From positions 1 through 64,000 of the forward strand of contig NZ_FXUF01000005.1 in the NCBI RefSeq assembly GCF_900182905.1: a stretch of 64,000 nt of DNA. The letters run 5' to 3'. The notes below the pieces were generated by a model. The model made no database searches and was not told where the DNA came from. It was given only the letters and a program-made list of their open reading frames with translations. The position numbers and the translations under genes were made by a program. The stretch's first letter is position 1, and each line of letters starts with the position of its first letter. Source of the DNA: Anoxynatronum buryatiense (GTDB lineage: Bacteria; Bacillota; Clostridia; Peptostreptococcales; Tindalliaceae). This document shows positions 57,168 to 64,000 of the stretch, piece by piece.

Positions 57168-58186
57168 TTTGTGCCACCTCCCATGCGCTCTTTCAACAGT
57201 TTCCCGAACAGTGTTTTAACAGATCCGACAATGCCTGTTCGAAAGCGGAATGTCATGATTAACAGGGCGATTCCCAGGACCAGCTCCCAGGTGGAGACAT
57301 AGATGGCGATATATTCACTGAGGAATTTAAAAACCAGTCCACCGATAATGGCCCCATACAGATTCCCTGCACCACCTATCAAAATGGCAAAAATGGGATT
57401 GACATTGTAAAAGGGGTTGATAAACCCGGGACTGATGAAGCCATAGTTGATGGTGGTCAGGGTACCGGCAAAGCCGGCGATGGCTCCCGAAATGACGAAG
57501 GTGATTATTTTGTAGCGGTAAGTGTTGTATCCCAGAAATTTCACCCGGTTTTCATTTTCATGAATGGACCTGATCATAATCCCAAAGGATGACTGGGTCA
57601 GGCGCTTCAAAAAATAAAACACCGCCAGCAACGATCCCAGTACCACGTAGAACAGGATGCGTTCATTGCCAAGGTGAATGGATCCCAGCGGATCAGGAAA
57701 CACCGCCATGCCGTCATCGCCACGGGTGATGGCGGACAGTCCAGACACCACCATGAAAAATCCGATCTGGTTAAAGCCCATGTTGATGAGGGCAAAGGCC
57801 GCTCCATGGGTTTTCATCACCAATGCTCCCAGGAAAATGGCCAGCAGTGCGGCAAACAGAATACCGGCAAGAATTCCAAGGATGGGGTTGCCGGAAACCC
57901 GGTTCATGAAGATGGCAGATGCGTAGGTACCGGAACCAAAATAGAGCATGTGTCCAAAAGATAGGTGCCCCATGTATCCGTACAGCAAATCGAAGGACAG
58001 GACAAAAATGATAAAGACCATAAAATCAGTGATCCGGTACATGCGAAAGAACCGGGCGGCAATGATCATGATGATGCTGATAACCGCCAGCTCAACCAAG
58101 GTTCGCGCGTATCCTTTGTCCAGTGACAAACGAGCAAATGTCGCATTCTCTTTTGAGGTGATCAGGACTTCATTTTCGTTGACCAT
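57164..58186 (-). CDS. livM: Branched-chain amino-acid-type ABC permease LivM
   Basis: 340 residues, about ten helices. Second permease half of the Liv-type importer: D-L-L-Y-G-Y-M-G-H-L-S-F-G-H near 65-78, G-I-M-I-R-S-I-H-E-N-E-N-R-V-K-F-L-G-Y near 200-218 (coupling region), and I-G-G-A-G-N-L-Y-G-A-I-I-G near 275. ATG at 58186 has GAGAGG seven bases upstream. Overlaps livH by four bases and follows the livF gene by 34 bases, all in one operon. Confidence 0.93.
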   Translation of the reverse strand: MVNENEVLITSKENATFARLSLDKGYARTLVELAVISIIMIIAARFFRMYRITDFMVFIIFVLSFDLLYGYMGHLSFGHMLYFGSGTYASAIFMNRVSGNPILGILAGILFAALLAIFLGALVMKTHGAAFALINMGFNQIGFFMVVSGLSAITRGDDGMAVFPDPLGSIHLGNERILFYVVLGSLLAVFYFLKRLTQSSFGIMIRSIHENENRVKFLGYNTYRYKIITFVISGAIAGFAGTLTTINYGFISPGFINPFYNVNPIFAILIGGAGNLYGAIIGGLVFKFLSEYIAIYVSTWELVLGIALLIMTFRFRTGIVGSVKTLFGKLLKERMGGGTK

Positions 58187-58220
58187 CGGTTAACCTCTCC
58201 CTCCGTCCCGTTTTGCAGGG

Positions 58221-58910
58221 CTATAGGTATTGACCCATGGCTGCAAAATTGGATATTTCGGCCGGGTCAGTGATTTCATTAACAATGTATCCTTCCTTCA
58301 TGACATAGACACGGTCAGCCAGACGGCTTACCACGGCCAGGTTCTGTTCCACAATCAGTCCGGATACGGTTCCTTTCAGTTCCCGAAGCATTTCCAGAAT
58401 GTCATCGATGACGATGGAGGCGAGTCCCTCTGTCGGTTCATCAATGAGTACCACTTCAGGACTGCCGGCCAAGGCCCGGGCAATAAGCAGGATTTCCCGC
58501 TGTCCGCCGCTGAGGCCTCCGGCTTTTCGCTGCATCATTTTTTCAAACATGGGGTACAAATTGACTGCCTGCTCCAATACTGTGTCAATGGCTTTTCCTG
58601 AGGCATAGGCCGCCATTTCCAGGTTTTCCCGGACGGTCAGGGACTGAAACACCCGCTTGTCCTGAGCCACATACTGAATTCCCTTTTGAGCAATGGCTTC
58701 AGCACCCAATCCCTGGATGGGCTGTTCCTGGTAATGAATCGTGCCCTGACCAGGTGACAGCAGGCCGCAAATCGTTTTGAGCAATGTGGTTTTTCCCGCT
58801 CCGTTCCGACCAACCACAAAGACCATCTCACCTTTTCGCACTTCCATCGATACCTGGTGAAGCACCTGGGCATGCCCATAAGAAACGTCCACTTTGTCAA
58901 TGGCTAGCAT
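58221..58910 (-). CDS. livF: Liv-type ABC transporter ATPase LivF
   Basis: 229 residues. Walker A G-R-N-G-A-G-K-T near 36-43, the LivF-type R-V-F-Q-S-L-T-V-R-E-N-L near 86-97, the A-B-C signature L-S-G-G-Q-R-E near 134, and Walker B V-V-L-I-D-E-P-T near 155. Energises the importer at the cytoplasmic face. The ATG at 58910 is seven bases after GGGGG and overlaps livG by seven bases; a longer frame from 58937 would extend deep into livG. Length is usual for the family. Confidence 0.94.
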   Translation of the reverse strand: MLAIDKVDVSYGHAQVLHQVSMEVRKGEMVFVVGRNGAGKTTLLKTICGLLSPGQGTIHYQEQPIQGLGAEAIAQKGIQYVAQDKRVFQSLTVRENLEMAAYASGKAIDTVLEQAVNLYPMFEKMMQRKAGGLSGGQREILLIARALAGSPEVVLIDEPTEGLASIVIDDILEMLRELKGTVSGLIVEQNLAVVSRLADRVYVMKEGYIVNEITDPAEISNFAAMGQYL

Positions 58911-59668
58911 CGGACATCCCCCTTTCCCCAGTAGCATTCCAGCACAACGGGATCGTCAATCACTTTACGGGGATCTCCCTCCATGATCATTGATCCCTCC
59001 TTCATCACATATAAGTGTTCCACCAGTTCAATGATTTTGGAGATTTTGTGTTCAATAATCACAATGGGCAAATGCTGCTTCAGCTCATGAAGCAACTGGA
59101 GGACAAATTCAATTTCGATGTCACTGAGACCCGCAAATGGTTCGTCCAGCAGTAAGGCTTTTGGATTCATCGACAGGGCGATGCCAATTTCCAGCAGCCG
59201 TTTATCCCCGTAGGAAAGCTCGGCTGTCTTCTCGTTCACTTTATCAGATAAACCCACTTTTTCCAGTGATTCCATACATTGCTGCCGAATTTGACTGTCA
59301 CCGGCATACTTAAAATAGAACCAGGGCACTTTCTGATCCTGATGATGCACCTTTGCAGTGGAGAGCACCATGTTCTCCCAGACCGACAGGGTTGAGAATA
59401 CTGACACCAACTGAAAAGTGCGGCTGATTCCCAGAGACACCCGGTGCTGCGGAGAGGTATTGGTGATATTCTGTCCCATGAAGTCAATGCTGCCGTAGGT
59501 GGGCGGAAAGAATCCTGTCAGCAGATTAAACAGCGTTGTTTTACCGGATCCGTTGGGTCCGATCACACCATTTACCCGGTCAGCTTCCATAACTATGTCA
59601 ACCTTGTTCACCGCAGTAAACTGACCGAATTTTTTTGTCATTCCCTGCGTCTTGAATAATGCTGCCAT
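58904..59668 (-). CDS. livG: Liv-type ABC transporter ATPase LivG
   Basis: 254 residues. Walker A G-P-N-G-S-G-K-T near 37-44, F-Q-L-V-S-V-F near 86, the signature L-S-Y-G-D-K-R-L near 150 (typical of LivG, which has S-Y-G-D/E instead of S-G-G-Q), and Walker B A-L-L-L-D-E-P-F-A-G-L near 171. Pairs with LivF as the second ATPase. ATG at 59668 follows AGAGGG. A stem-loop lies between this gene and the upstream binding-protein gene. Confidence 0.94.
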   Translation of the reverse strand: MAALFKTQGMTKKFGQFTAVNKVDIVMEADRVNGVIGPNGSGKTTLFNLLTGFFPPTYGSIDFMGQNITNTSPQHRVSLGISRTFQLVSVFSTLSVWENMVLSTAKVHHQDQKVPWFYFKYAGDSQIRQQCMESLEKVGLSDKVNEKTAELSYGDKRLLEIGIALSMNPKALLLDEPFAGLSDIEIEFVLQLLHELKQHLPIVIIEHKISKIIELVEHLYVMKEGSMIMEGDPRKVIDDPVVLECYWGKGDVRC

Positions 59669-59702
59669 TGCGCAACCCTCTCTTCTATCACTTTGTAAAG
59701 GT

Positions 59703-59731
59703 GGATTCGACAGGGATCACCTGCCGAATCC
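59703..59731 (-). promoter_or_regulatory. Intercistronic stem-loop between the ABC binding-protein gene and livG
   Basis: GGATTCG-A-CAGG (59703-59714) pairs with CCTG-C-CGAATCC (59720-59731), an 11-bp stem with one internal mismatch and a five-base loop. No T-run follows on the - strand. As between dctP and dctQ, this could keep binding-protein mRNA in excess. Confidence 0.65.
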
Positions 59732-59742
59732 GTTCTTTTCGT

Positions 59743-61065
59743 TTAGTAACCGAGTTCAGACAATGGCGGCAGAAATTCATCACCTTCGTAAGCATCCACC
59801 ACTGTGGCGAAGTCCCACATCATGTCGTCCCGCTCGTCTGCACCCTTGCCAACCACTACATATGGCCAGTAACGATATTCCGGACGACCGTCCACCCGCC
59901 ATTTGGCCGGTCCGTTCATGCTGTTGAAATCCGGGTTAGCCATCAGCGCCGCATAAACAGCATTTGATTCGATTGAATTGGCTAGTTCAATCCCCCGTGC
60001 CATTTCCATCACACCCATGTAAGCAGCCATGGCATAGGGATCCGGCGGATCATTGTCCACCTGCAGCCACGCTTCGGTAAATACGTTGGAAGCAGTGACA
60101 ACTTCTGCATCTCTAAAGCCTTCCATGTTATGGTACCAGAGCATTTGGGTGGTCACGCCATCCAGGGCTTCCGGTGGCAGGCCGGTGGCAAAGACGTTGA
60201 CCAGCCAGTTGAACCAGATGTCCATGTCCTGATTGAGTCCCAGTTCTTCTGTCTGTTTAAGAATGTTGATGGCATCGTTACCCCACTGGCCCATCATCAG
60301 CAGATCCGGTTGTTCGTTTCGGGCATTGATAAGGTAGGGGGTCATGTCTGCAGCGCCCACGGTTGAATACATGGTGACGACTTCAATTTCAGGATAATTG
60401 GCAAATACGGCCATGGCTCCTTTTTCCTGATCGTGTCCATATGCGTAGTCCGGAAGAAGCAGCACCACTTTGGCCGGCTTGATTTCATTCGCCACATAGG
60501 CGGCTGCGGACCTGCCGGAAGAAACGGTGCTTCCCACAATACACAGGGAGGTGGACGCCTTGGTGTCCTTATGGAAAAATTCTTCCGGAACACCGTTGGT
60601 GGCCATGAAAAAAATCGGATTCTGTCTCACTTGTTCGCTGAGGGCACTGGAGATGTGAGCAAAGGTGCCACCCACCAACAGGTCAACCTGTTCATCCTGA
60701 GTCAGTTCGCGAAAACGCCTCACGGATACGTCGACGGCTGTTTCATCATCCCTGACGACTGCTTCCAGCATGATCCGCTTATCTGCAGTCACAATGCCGC
60801 CGTTGCGGTTGATTTCATCAATGGCCAACTGGGCACCGGTGGCCTGAGCATTTCCCAGCGCAGACCCTCCGCCTGACATACTGTAGATGATACCCACTTT
60901 TGCCGTCACATCTTCAAGTTCTGTCGATCCTTCTTCCACAGGATTTGCTTCTGCAGGTGCCGGCTCAGGTGCCGGTGCCGGAGCTGGCTGTGAACAGGCT
61001 GTCAGGGAGATCACCATCATTACCGCCAGTACGAGAACCCACCACTTAACCGTCATTTTTTTCAT
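59743..61065 (-). CDS. ABC transporter substrate-binding lipoprotein (LivJ/amide-binding type)
   Basis: 440 residues. A signal peptide ends with lipobox L-T-A-C near 21-24, then an Ala/Pro/Glu-rich linker. The mature part is a type I periplasmic-binding fold: V-G-I-I-Y-S-M-S-G-G-G-S-A-L-G near 56-70, then G-G-I-V-T-A-D-K-R-I near 92 and L-V-G-G-T-F-A-H-I-S-S-A-L near 131-143. It delivers the solute to LivHMGF. ATG at 61065 has GGAGG and AGAGGA upstream. The ligand could be a branched amino or hydroxy acid, amide or related acid; it cannot be set from sequence. Confidence 0.93.
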   Translation of the reverse strand: MKKMTVKWWVLVLAVMMVISLTACSQPAPAPAPEPAPAEANPVEEGSTELEDVTAKVGIIYSMSGGGSALGNAQATGAQLAIDEINRNGGIVTADKRIMLEAVVRDDETAVDVSVRRFRELTQDEQVDLLVGGTFAHISSALSEQVRQNPIFFMATNGVPEEFFHKDTKASTSLCIVGSTVSSGRSAAAYVANEIKPAKVVLLLPDYAYGHDQEKGAMAVFANYPEIEVVTMYSTVGAADMTPYLINARNEQPDLLMMGQWGNDAINILKQTEELGLNQDMDIWFNWLVNVFATGLPPEALDGVTTQMLWYHNMEGFRDAEVVTASNVFTEAWLQVDNDPPDPYAMAAYMGVMEMARGIELANSIESNAVYAALMANPDFNSMNGPAKWRVDGRPEYRYWPYVVVGKGADERDDMMWDFATVVDAYEGDEFLPPLSELGY

Positions 61066-61122
61066 TCCTCTTCCTCCATTCTCATCATGCTTATTGGCCG
61101 GTGAAACAGACTCAGCACCCGT

Positions 61123-61632
61123 CTAAATATCGTCCCGCATTTCACAAAGACCAGTGATACAGCTTTGCTTCTTCTTAACTCTGCTGTTTTTCACGTTGGC
61201 CAGAAACAGTTCTGTTGTGGTGAAAACCGTGGCTTTCACCAGGTGGCCCCCGCTGATCTCGCCTTCTTTGGTGGCTAAGGTCACATGCAGGTGAAGGACA
61301 GGATCGCCTTCTTTCATATTGCCGAACTCACCCACCAGCGGCACCACATTGCCCTCCAGGGTCAAGAGCTCAAAAGGACCTTGCTGGTCCACAAAATTCA
61401 GTTTGTCTTTCAGGACGGGAATTTCAATGGCTTCCTTGGGTGAAACAAAAGACACATCCACCAGGCTGCCTATGCCGGAGACAATCACCGCACGCTCAAT
61501 CCCCCACTCCTTACAGACTTCTGAGACAGCCGTAAACAAATCATCCCCAGGCTGAAACCGCATAAAATACACTTCTGATAAATCCACCTGTTCCACAAAT
61601 CGCGGATCCTGTTCCAATGCTTTTGCTTCCAT
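61123..61632 (-). CDS. PPC (DUF296) domain protein
   Basis: 169 residues. The PPC fold, named for plants and prokaryotes conserved, is recognisable from Y-F-M-R-F-Q-P-G-D-D-L near residues 22-32, A-V-I-V-S-G-I-G-S-L near 48-57, F-E-L-L-T-L-E-G near 87-94 and H-L-H-V-T-L-A near 113-119 followed by G-G-H-L. The three His (H-L-H and G-H) can bind a metal. Bacterial members are of unknown function, and the plant domain supports DNA-binding trimers. ATG at 61632 follows AAGGAGG. It lies between a MoaD-like gene and the transport genes. Confidence 0.82.
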   Translation of the reverse strand: MEAKALEQDPRFVEQVDLSEVYFMRFQPGDDLFTAVSEVCKEWGIERAVIVSGIGSLVDVSFVSPKEAIEIPVLKDKLNFVDQQGPFELLTLEGNVVPLVGEFGNMKEGDPVLHLHVTLATKEGEISGGHLVKATVFTTTELFLANVKNSRVKKKQSCITGLCEMRDDI

Positions 61633-61645
61633 TCAAAACGCCTCC

Positions 61646-61966
61646 TTATCCTCCAAAGGGTACCGGTAAAATCATCAACTCATCATCGCACTGTATAGAA
61701 CGCTCACTCATTTCCTCCACGGGCAAAAACCGTCCGTTCAGGATCACCATGTATTCGGCCAAAAATCGGTTTTCAGAGGGATCATACACTTTTTCCCGAA
61801 TGATTTCGTGTTCCACCGCCAGCTTTTCCAGCAATCCGACAGGCGTGATTGCTTCCGGTACCAGGCCCCGCCATAAAAATTTCTTTTCTGCCGTGGGATG
61901 GTGATATCCCTGTTCAACAGGCCCTTCCGGAATCATCATTTCAACTTTCACCGCCACCTCTCTCAT
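61646..61966 (-). CDS. MoaD/ThiS-like sulfur-carrier protein linked to AOR 1
   Basis: 106 residues. Longer than typical MoaD because of a 35-residue front region, but the beta-grasp end is clear: E-Y-M-V-I-L-N-G-R-F-L near 71-81, C-D-D-E-L-M-I-L-P-V-P-F-G-G at the end with the functional Gly-Gly. It should carry sulfur for the pterin of the adjacent AOR enzyme. ATG overlaps the AOR stop as ATGA, so the two are made together. Compare the second MoaD-like gene at 53635-53895, which is not closely similar. Confidence 0.85.
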   Translation of the reverse strand: MREVAVKVEMMIPEGPVEQGYHHPTAEKKFLWRGLVPEAITPVGLLEKLAVEHEIIREKVYDPSENRFLAEYMVILNGRFLPVEEMSERSIQCDDELMILPVPFGG

Positions 61967-63813
61967 TTTGCTTCCACTACCTTATTCAAACCGAAGGCTT
62001 TTAGCGTTTCTGGCAGCGGCCTTCCGGTATCGGGATCCCAGCCCATGGTTTCGTAGTAGGTTTTTTGCATCACATCCCATTTTTCCATGATGTTTTTGCC
62101 TTCTGCCGGTCCGTCCACCGGCGTGGACCCGTATCGAACAGAGGGTTTTTCATCTTCCGCTTTCAGGCCATGTTCCACATTAAACTGGCGCAGCAGGTGA
62201 ACAATCCGCTTGCCTGTTCGGAAGGCATCTTCCAGTTCCCAGTTCCATCCGGTGACCGCATTCAGGGATTTCAACAGTTCTTTAGGCTGGGGAGAAATGA
62301 TGCGGCAGGTTCCCAGACAGTCATCAATCTGACGAATACCATTGTATTTGGCCGTGAATGCTGCCACGCCCTCATGATCAAAAGGATCTTCCACACCTTC
62401 CATCTCCACAAACTGGGGCTGCACCCCGCCAAAGGTGGACTCGATGGTGCCTGTGTTGCTGATGCACGTATCGAAGAGTTCAAACCAGCGGGTAACGCCC
62501 CTGTGGTCATGGCCGCGGGGAGCTGCTCCCTTGCCGCCGTAGATGGCCCACTGGGCTGCCTCGCCGCCCACTTTTCGGGAAGCCCGCATGGTGCCTTCTG
62601 CCAAAAGGTTGGCAAAACTGCCTTCCCGCCGTGCAATCCGGTTCAACAGGGTTTTGACGGCTTCCACATTTCCCCAAGTCAGGTCCAACCCATTGGTATC
62701 TTCTATGGTAAAAACGCCTTTCTCATAGCACTCCATGGCCCATCCTATCACCCATGAGGCTTCATTACAGTCCATTCCCACCTTGTCCACTTCCGACCCC
62801 AGCATCACCACCGACCCCAGTTCGGTGTTGCCAATCTGTGGACCCCAGGCAGCCATCTGCTCGTATTCGGGTTCTTCGCCGACGAACCCCTGGTAGGGGC
62901 CTTCAGTGACGGTACACTCCTTTACATGGGCAACCGGACACATGTAACAGGGCGTGGATTTCAGCTTGTAGTGTGTCCGCAGGTACTTGCCGCCCATCTC
63001 TTCATGCTCCGGATAAATGCTGGTGGTGTAGTTGCGAACAGGGAGTGCCCCGATGGTGTGCATATTGGAGAAGTTTCCTCCGGTGCCCCATTCATAAACG
63101 CCTGCAAAGGTTTTCCCAAATTCAAACATTTCCTTGTTCACTTGCTTCAAAGCTTCGGGATCTTTTACCGGTACTTTCTGGCTGCCTTTGTAAACGACGA
63201 CTGCTTTCAGCTTTTTCGAACCCATTACCGCCCCCATGCCATTGTGTGCCACCACATGCCCACGGTCTCCCACAATGGCTGCAAAACGCACCAGGTTTTC
63301 GCCGGCGGGCCCAATGCCGTAGACGCTGACTTCCTTTTCACCGGCGCTCAGCTTTTCCCGTATGGCATCTTCCAGCTCCACGGTGTCCATGCCCACCAGA
63401 TCGGCGGCATCTTCCAACCGGGCTTCACCGTTCTGAACCACCAGGTACACCCATTTTTCTGAAGCCCCCTGAACAATGATTCCATCAATCCCGGCCAGTT
63501 TCATGTATGCACCCATAAACCCGTTGGCCTGAGAAGCACCCGCCAGCTCGGTCACTGCTCCCTTGGTTGTGATGTTAAAGGTTCCTGCGCCTACTGCCCC
63601 GCTGCCTGCCAAGGGGCCCGTTGTCATAATCAGCCGGTTTTCCGGGTCGCTCCAGCCCACCGATGGCTTCACCTCATCATACAGGTACTTGGCACCGAAT
63701 CCCACACCGCCAAGCCATGTTTTCGCCATTTCTTCCGTCACCAACTCTTTCGACAAGATGCCGGTGGTCAAATCACAGCGCAGAATCTGTTCTGCATAAC
63801 CATACAAACTCAT
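61963..63813 (-). CDS. Aldehyde:ferredoxin oxidoreductase family enzyme 1, atypical cluster ligand
   Basis: 616 residues, full family length. Pterin-binding segments include W-L-G-G-V-G-F-G-A-K near 33-42 and G-A-V-M-G-S-K-K-L near 194-202. The cluster region reads Cys289-x2-Cys292-x3-His296, with a further Cys300, where the partner enzyme at 53926 and most AORs have Cys-x2-Cys-x3-Cys. The fourth ligand, in D-C-L-G-T-C-R, is present. The histidine could ligate the cluster, or Cys300 may replace it. ATG at 63813 follows GGAGGAG. Reaction is aldehyde or carboxylate chemistry with ferredoxin; the substrate is not known. Confidence 0.92.
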   Translation of the reverse strand: MSLYGYAEQILRCDLTTGILSKELVTEEMAKTWLGGVGFGAKYLYDEVKPSVGWSDPENRLIMTTGPLAGSGAVGAGTFNITTKGAVTELAGASQANGFMGAYMKLAGIDGIIVQGASEKWVYLVVQNGEARLEDAADLVGMDTVELEDAIREKLSAGEKEVSVYGIGPAGENLVRFAAIVGDRGHVVAHNGMGAVMGSKKLKAVVVYKGSQKVPVKDPEALKQVNKEMFEFGKTFAGVYEWGTGGNFSNMHTIGALPVRNYTTSIYPEHEEMGGKYLRTHYKLKSTPCYMCPVAHVKECTVTEGPYQGFVGEEPEYEQMAAWGPQIGNTELGSVVMLGSEVDKVGMDCNEASWVIGWAMECYEKGVFTIEDTNGLDLTWGNVEAVKTLLNRIARREGSFANLLAEGTMRASRKVGGEAAQWAIYGGKGAAPRGHDHRGVTRWFELFDTCISNTGTIESTFGGVQPQFVEMEGVEDPFDHEGVAAFTAKYNGIRQIDDCLGTCRIISPQPKELLKSLNAVTGWNWELEDAFRTGKRIVHLLRQFNVEHGLKAEDEKPSVRYGSTPVDGPAEGKNIMEKWDVMQKTYYETMGWDPDTGRPLPETLKAFGLNKVVEAK

Positions 63814-63843
63814 TGCATCTCCTCCTTTGCTCCATTTCCTTCA

Positions 63844-64000
63844 TTACTGGTCGTCCACCATTCGCCTGAGAATTTTTTCCGCCCGGTCCGGATTAAAAAT
63901 GCCGCACTGGCATTGCTTCGCCAGGTCAATGGCATATTCCCGATAATCTCCCCGGCCTTTTTTCAGGTCAAGAACCATCTGTTTTACCAAATTGGCGGAA
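63844..64000 (-). CDS. C-terminal end of an unidentified protein (partial)
   Basis: Only the last 51 residues are present; the start is beyond the right edge. The tail contains A-I-D-L-A-K-Q-C-Q-C-G-I-F-N-P-D-R-A-E-K and ends M-V-D-D-Q. The Cys-x-Cys pair could bind a metal. It lies 30 bases upstream of AOR 1 in the same direction and is likely the operon gene before it. I do not recognise the family from this piece. Confidence 0.6.
   Translation of the reverse strand, partial: SANLVKQMVLDLKKGRGDYREYAIDLAKQCQCGIFNPDRAEKILRRMVDDQ

Noticed and set aside
61066-61122. Sigma-54 promoter upstream of the ABC binding-protein gene
   Set aside because: A GG and GC pair is present near 61090-61100 but only seven bases apart, against the required ten. 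The operon promoter probably lies beyond the right edge.
1-64000. CRISPR arrays, tRNA or rRNA genes
   Set aside because: No regularly spaced direct repeats and no cloverleaf or rRNA-like segments were seen when reading both strands.

Overview
The window reads as chromosome of an anaerobic, amino-acid- and organic-acid-using bacterium of the Bacillota (Clostridia type). This is inferred from strong AGGAGG-type ribosome binding sites, frequent TTG and GTG starts, Rnf subunits, two tungsten/molybdenum aldehyde:ferredoxin oxidoreductase (AOR) family enzymes, TRAP and ABC solute uptake, sigma-54 regulation and a 5-oxoprolinase operon of the Bacillus ycs/kip type. The species cannot be named from the sequence. 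No rRNA, tRNA or CRISPR array was seen.

Layout. 0-3.3 kb: end of a class III aminotransferase gene and a complete dctPQM TRAP transporter operon (+). 3.3-8.2 kb: aminotransferase, cytosolic PAS histidine kinase and a ferredoxin/ASKHA activase, all (-). 8.8-11.1 kb: RNHCP protein, rsgA and a membrane-GNAT protein (+). 11.1-17.8 kb: a visibly A+T-richer island of small (-) genes with a near-identical duplication, an extra glyoxalase-fold paralog and many broken genes (frameshift, nonsense, truncation, internal deletion). 17.8-28 kb: pxpCB, hydro-lyase, NRAMP-like and pxpA behind a near-consensus sigma-54 promoter, next to an NtrC-type two-component system and a sodium:solute symporter with a 45-residue accessory protein. 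28-34 kb: PPK2, a sugar dehydrogenase, and a PAS kinase plus diguanylate cyclase pair. 34.2-38.7 kb: sulfur module (two YeeE/YedE proteins, a beta-lactamase-fold/rhodanese protein and an SLC13 permease). 39-44.2 kb: flavin-based reductase operon facing a TetR regulator. 44.3-45 kb: paired cupins under two perfect palindromes. 45-48.1 kb: GNAT, rnfD, rnfC and a group II intron 5' remnant lying just after a terminator. 48.2-50.4 kb: exported beta-propeller protein. 50.7-64 kb: PrpR-type sigma-54 activator next to a long (-) operon with panB, two AOR enzymes each with its own MoaD/ThiS-like protein, an epimerase-like VOC protein, a Liv-type ABC transporter and a PPC-domain protein; it runs off the right edge.

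How the parts work together (inference). The pxp cluster probably takes up and opens 5-oxoproline under control of the adjacent kinase/NtrC pair. The right-hand operon looks like an uptake-plus-oxidation pathway for an unidentified branched or hydroxymethylated acid, with AOR enzymes passing electrons to ferredoxin. The reductase, FMN-binding protein, flavodoxin-like protein and RnfC/RnfD suggest a flavin electron-transfer theme in the middle of the window. The 11-17.8 kb island is a decaying, repeatedly recombined accessory region.
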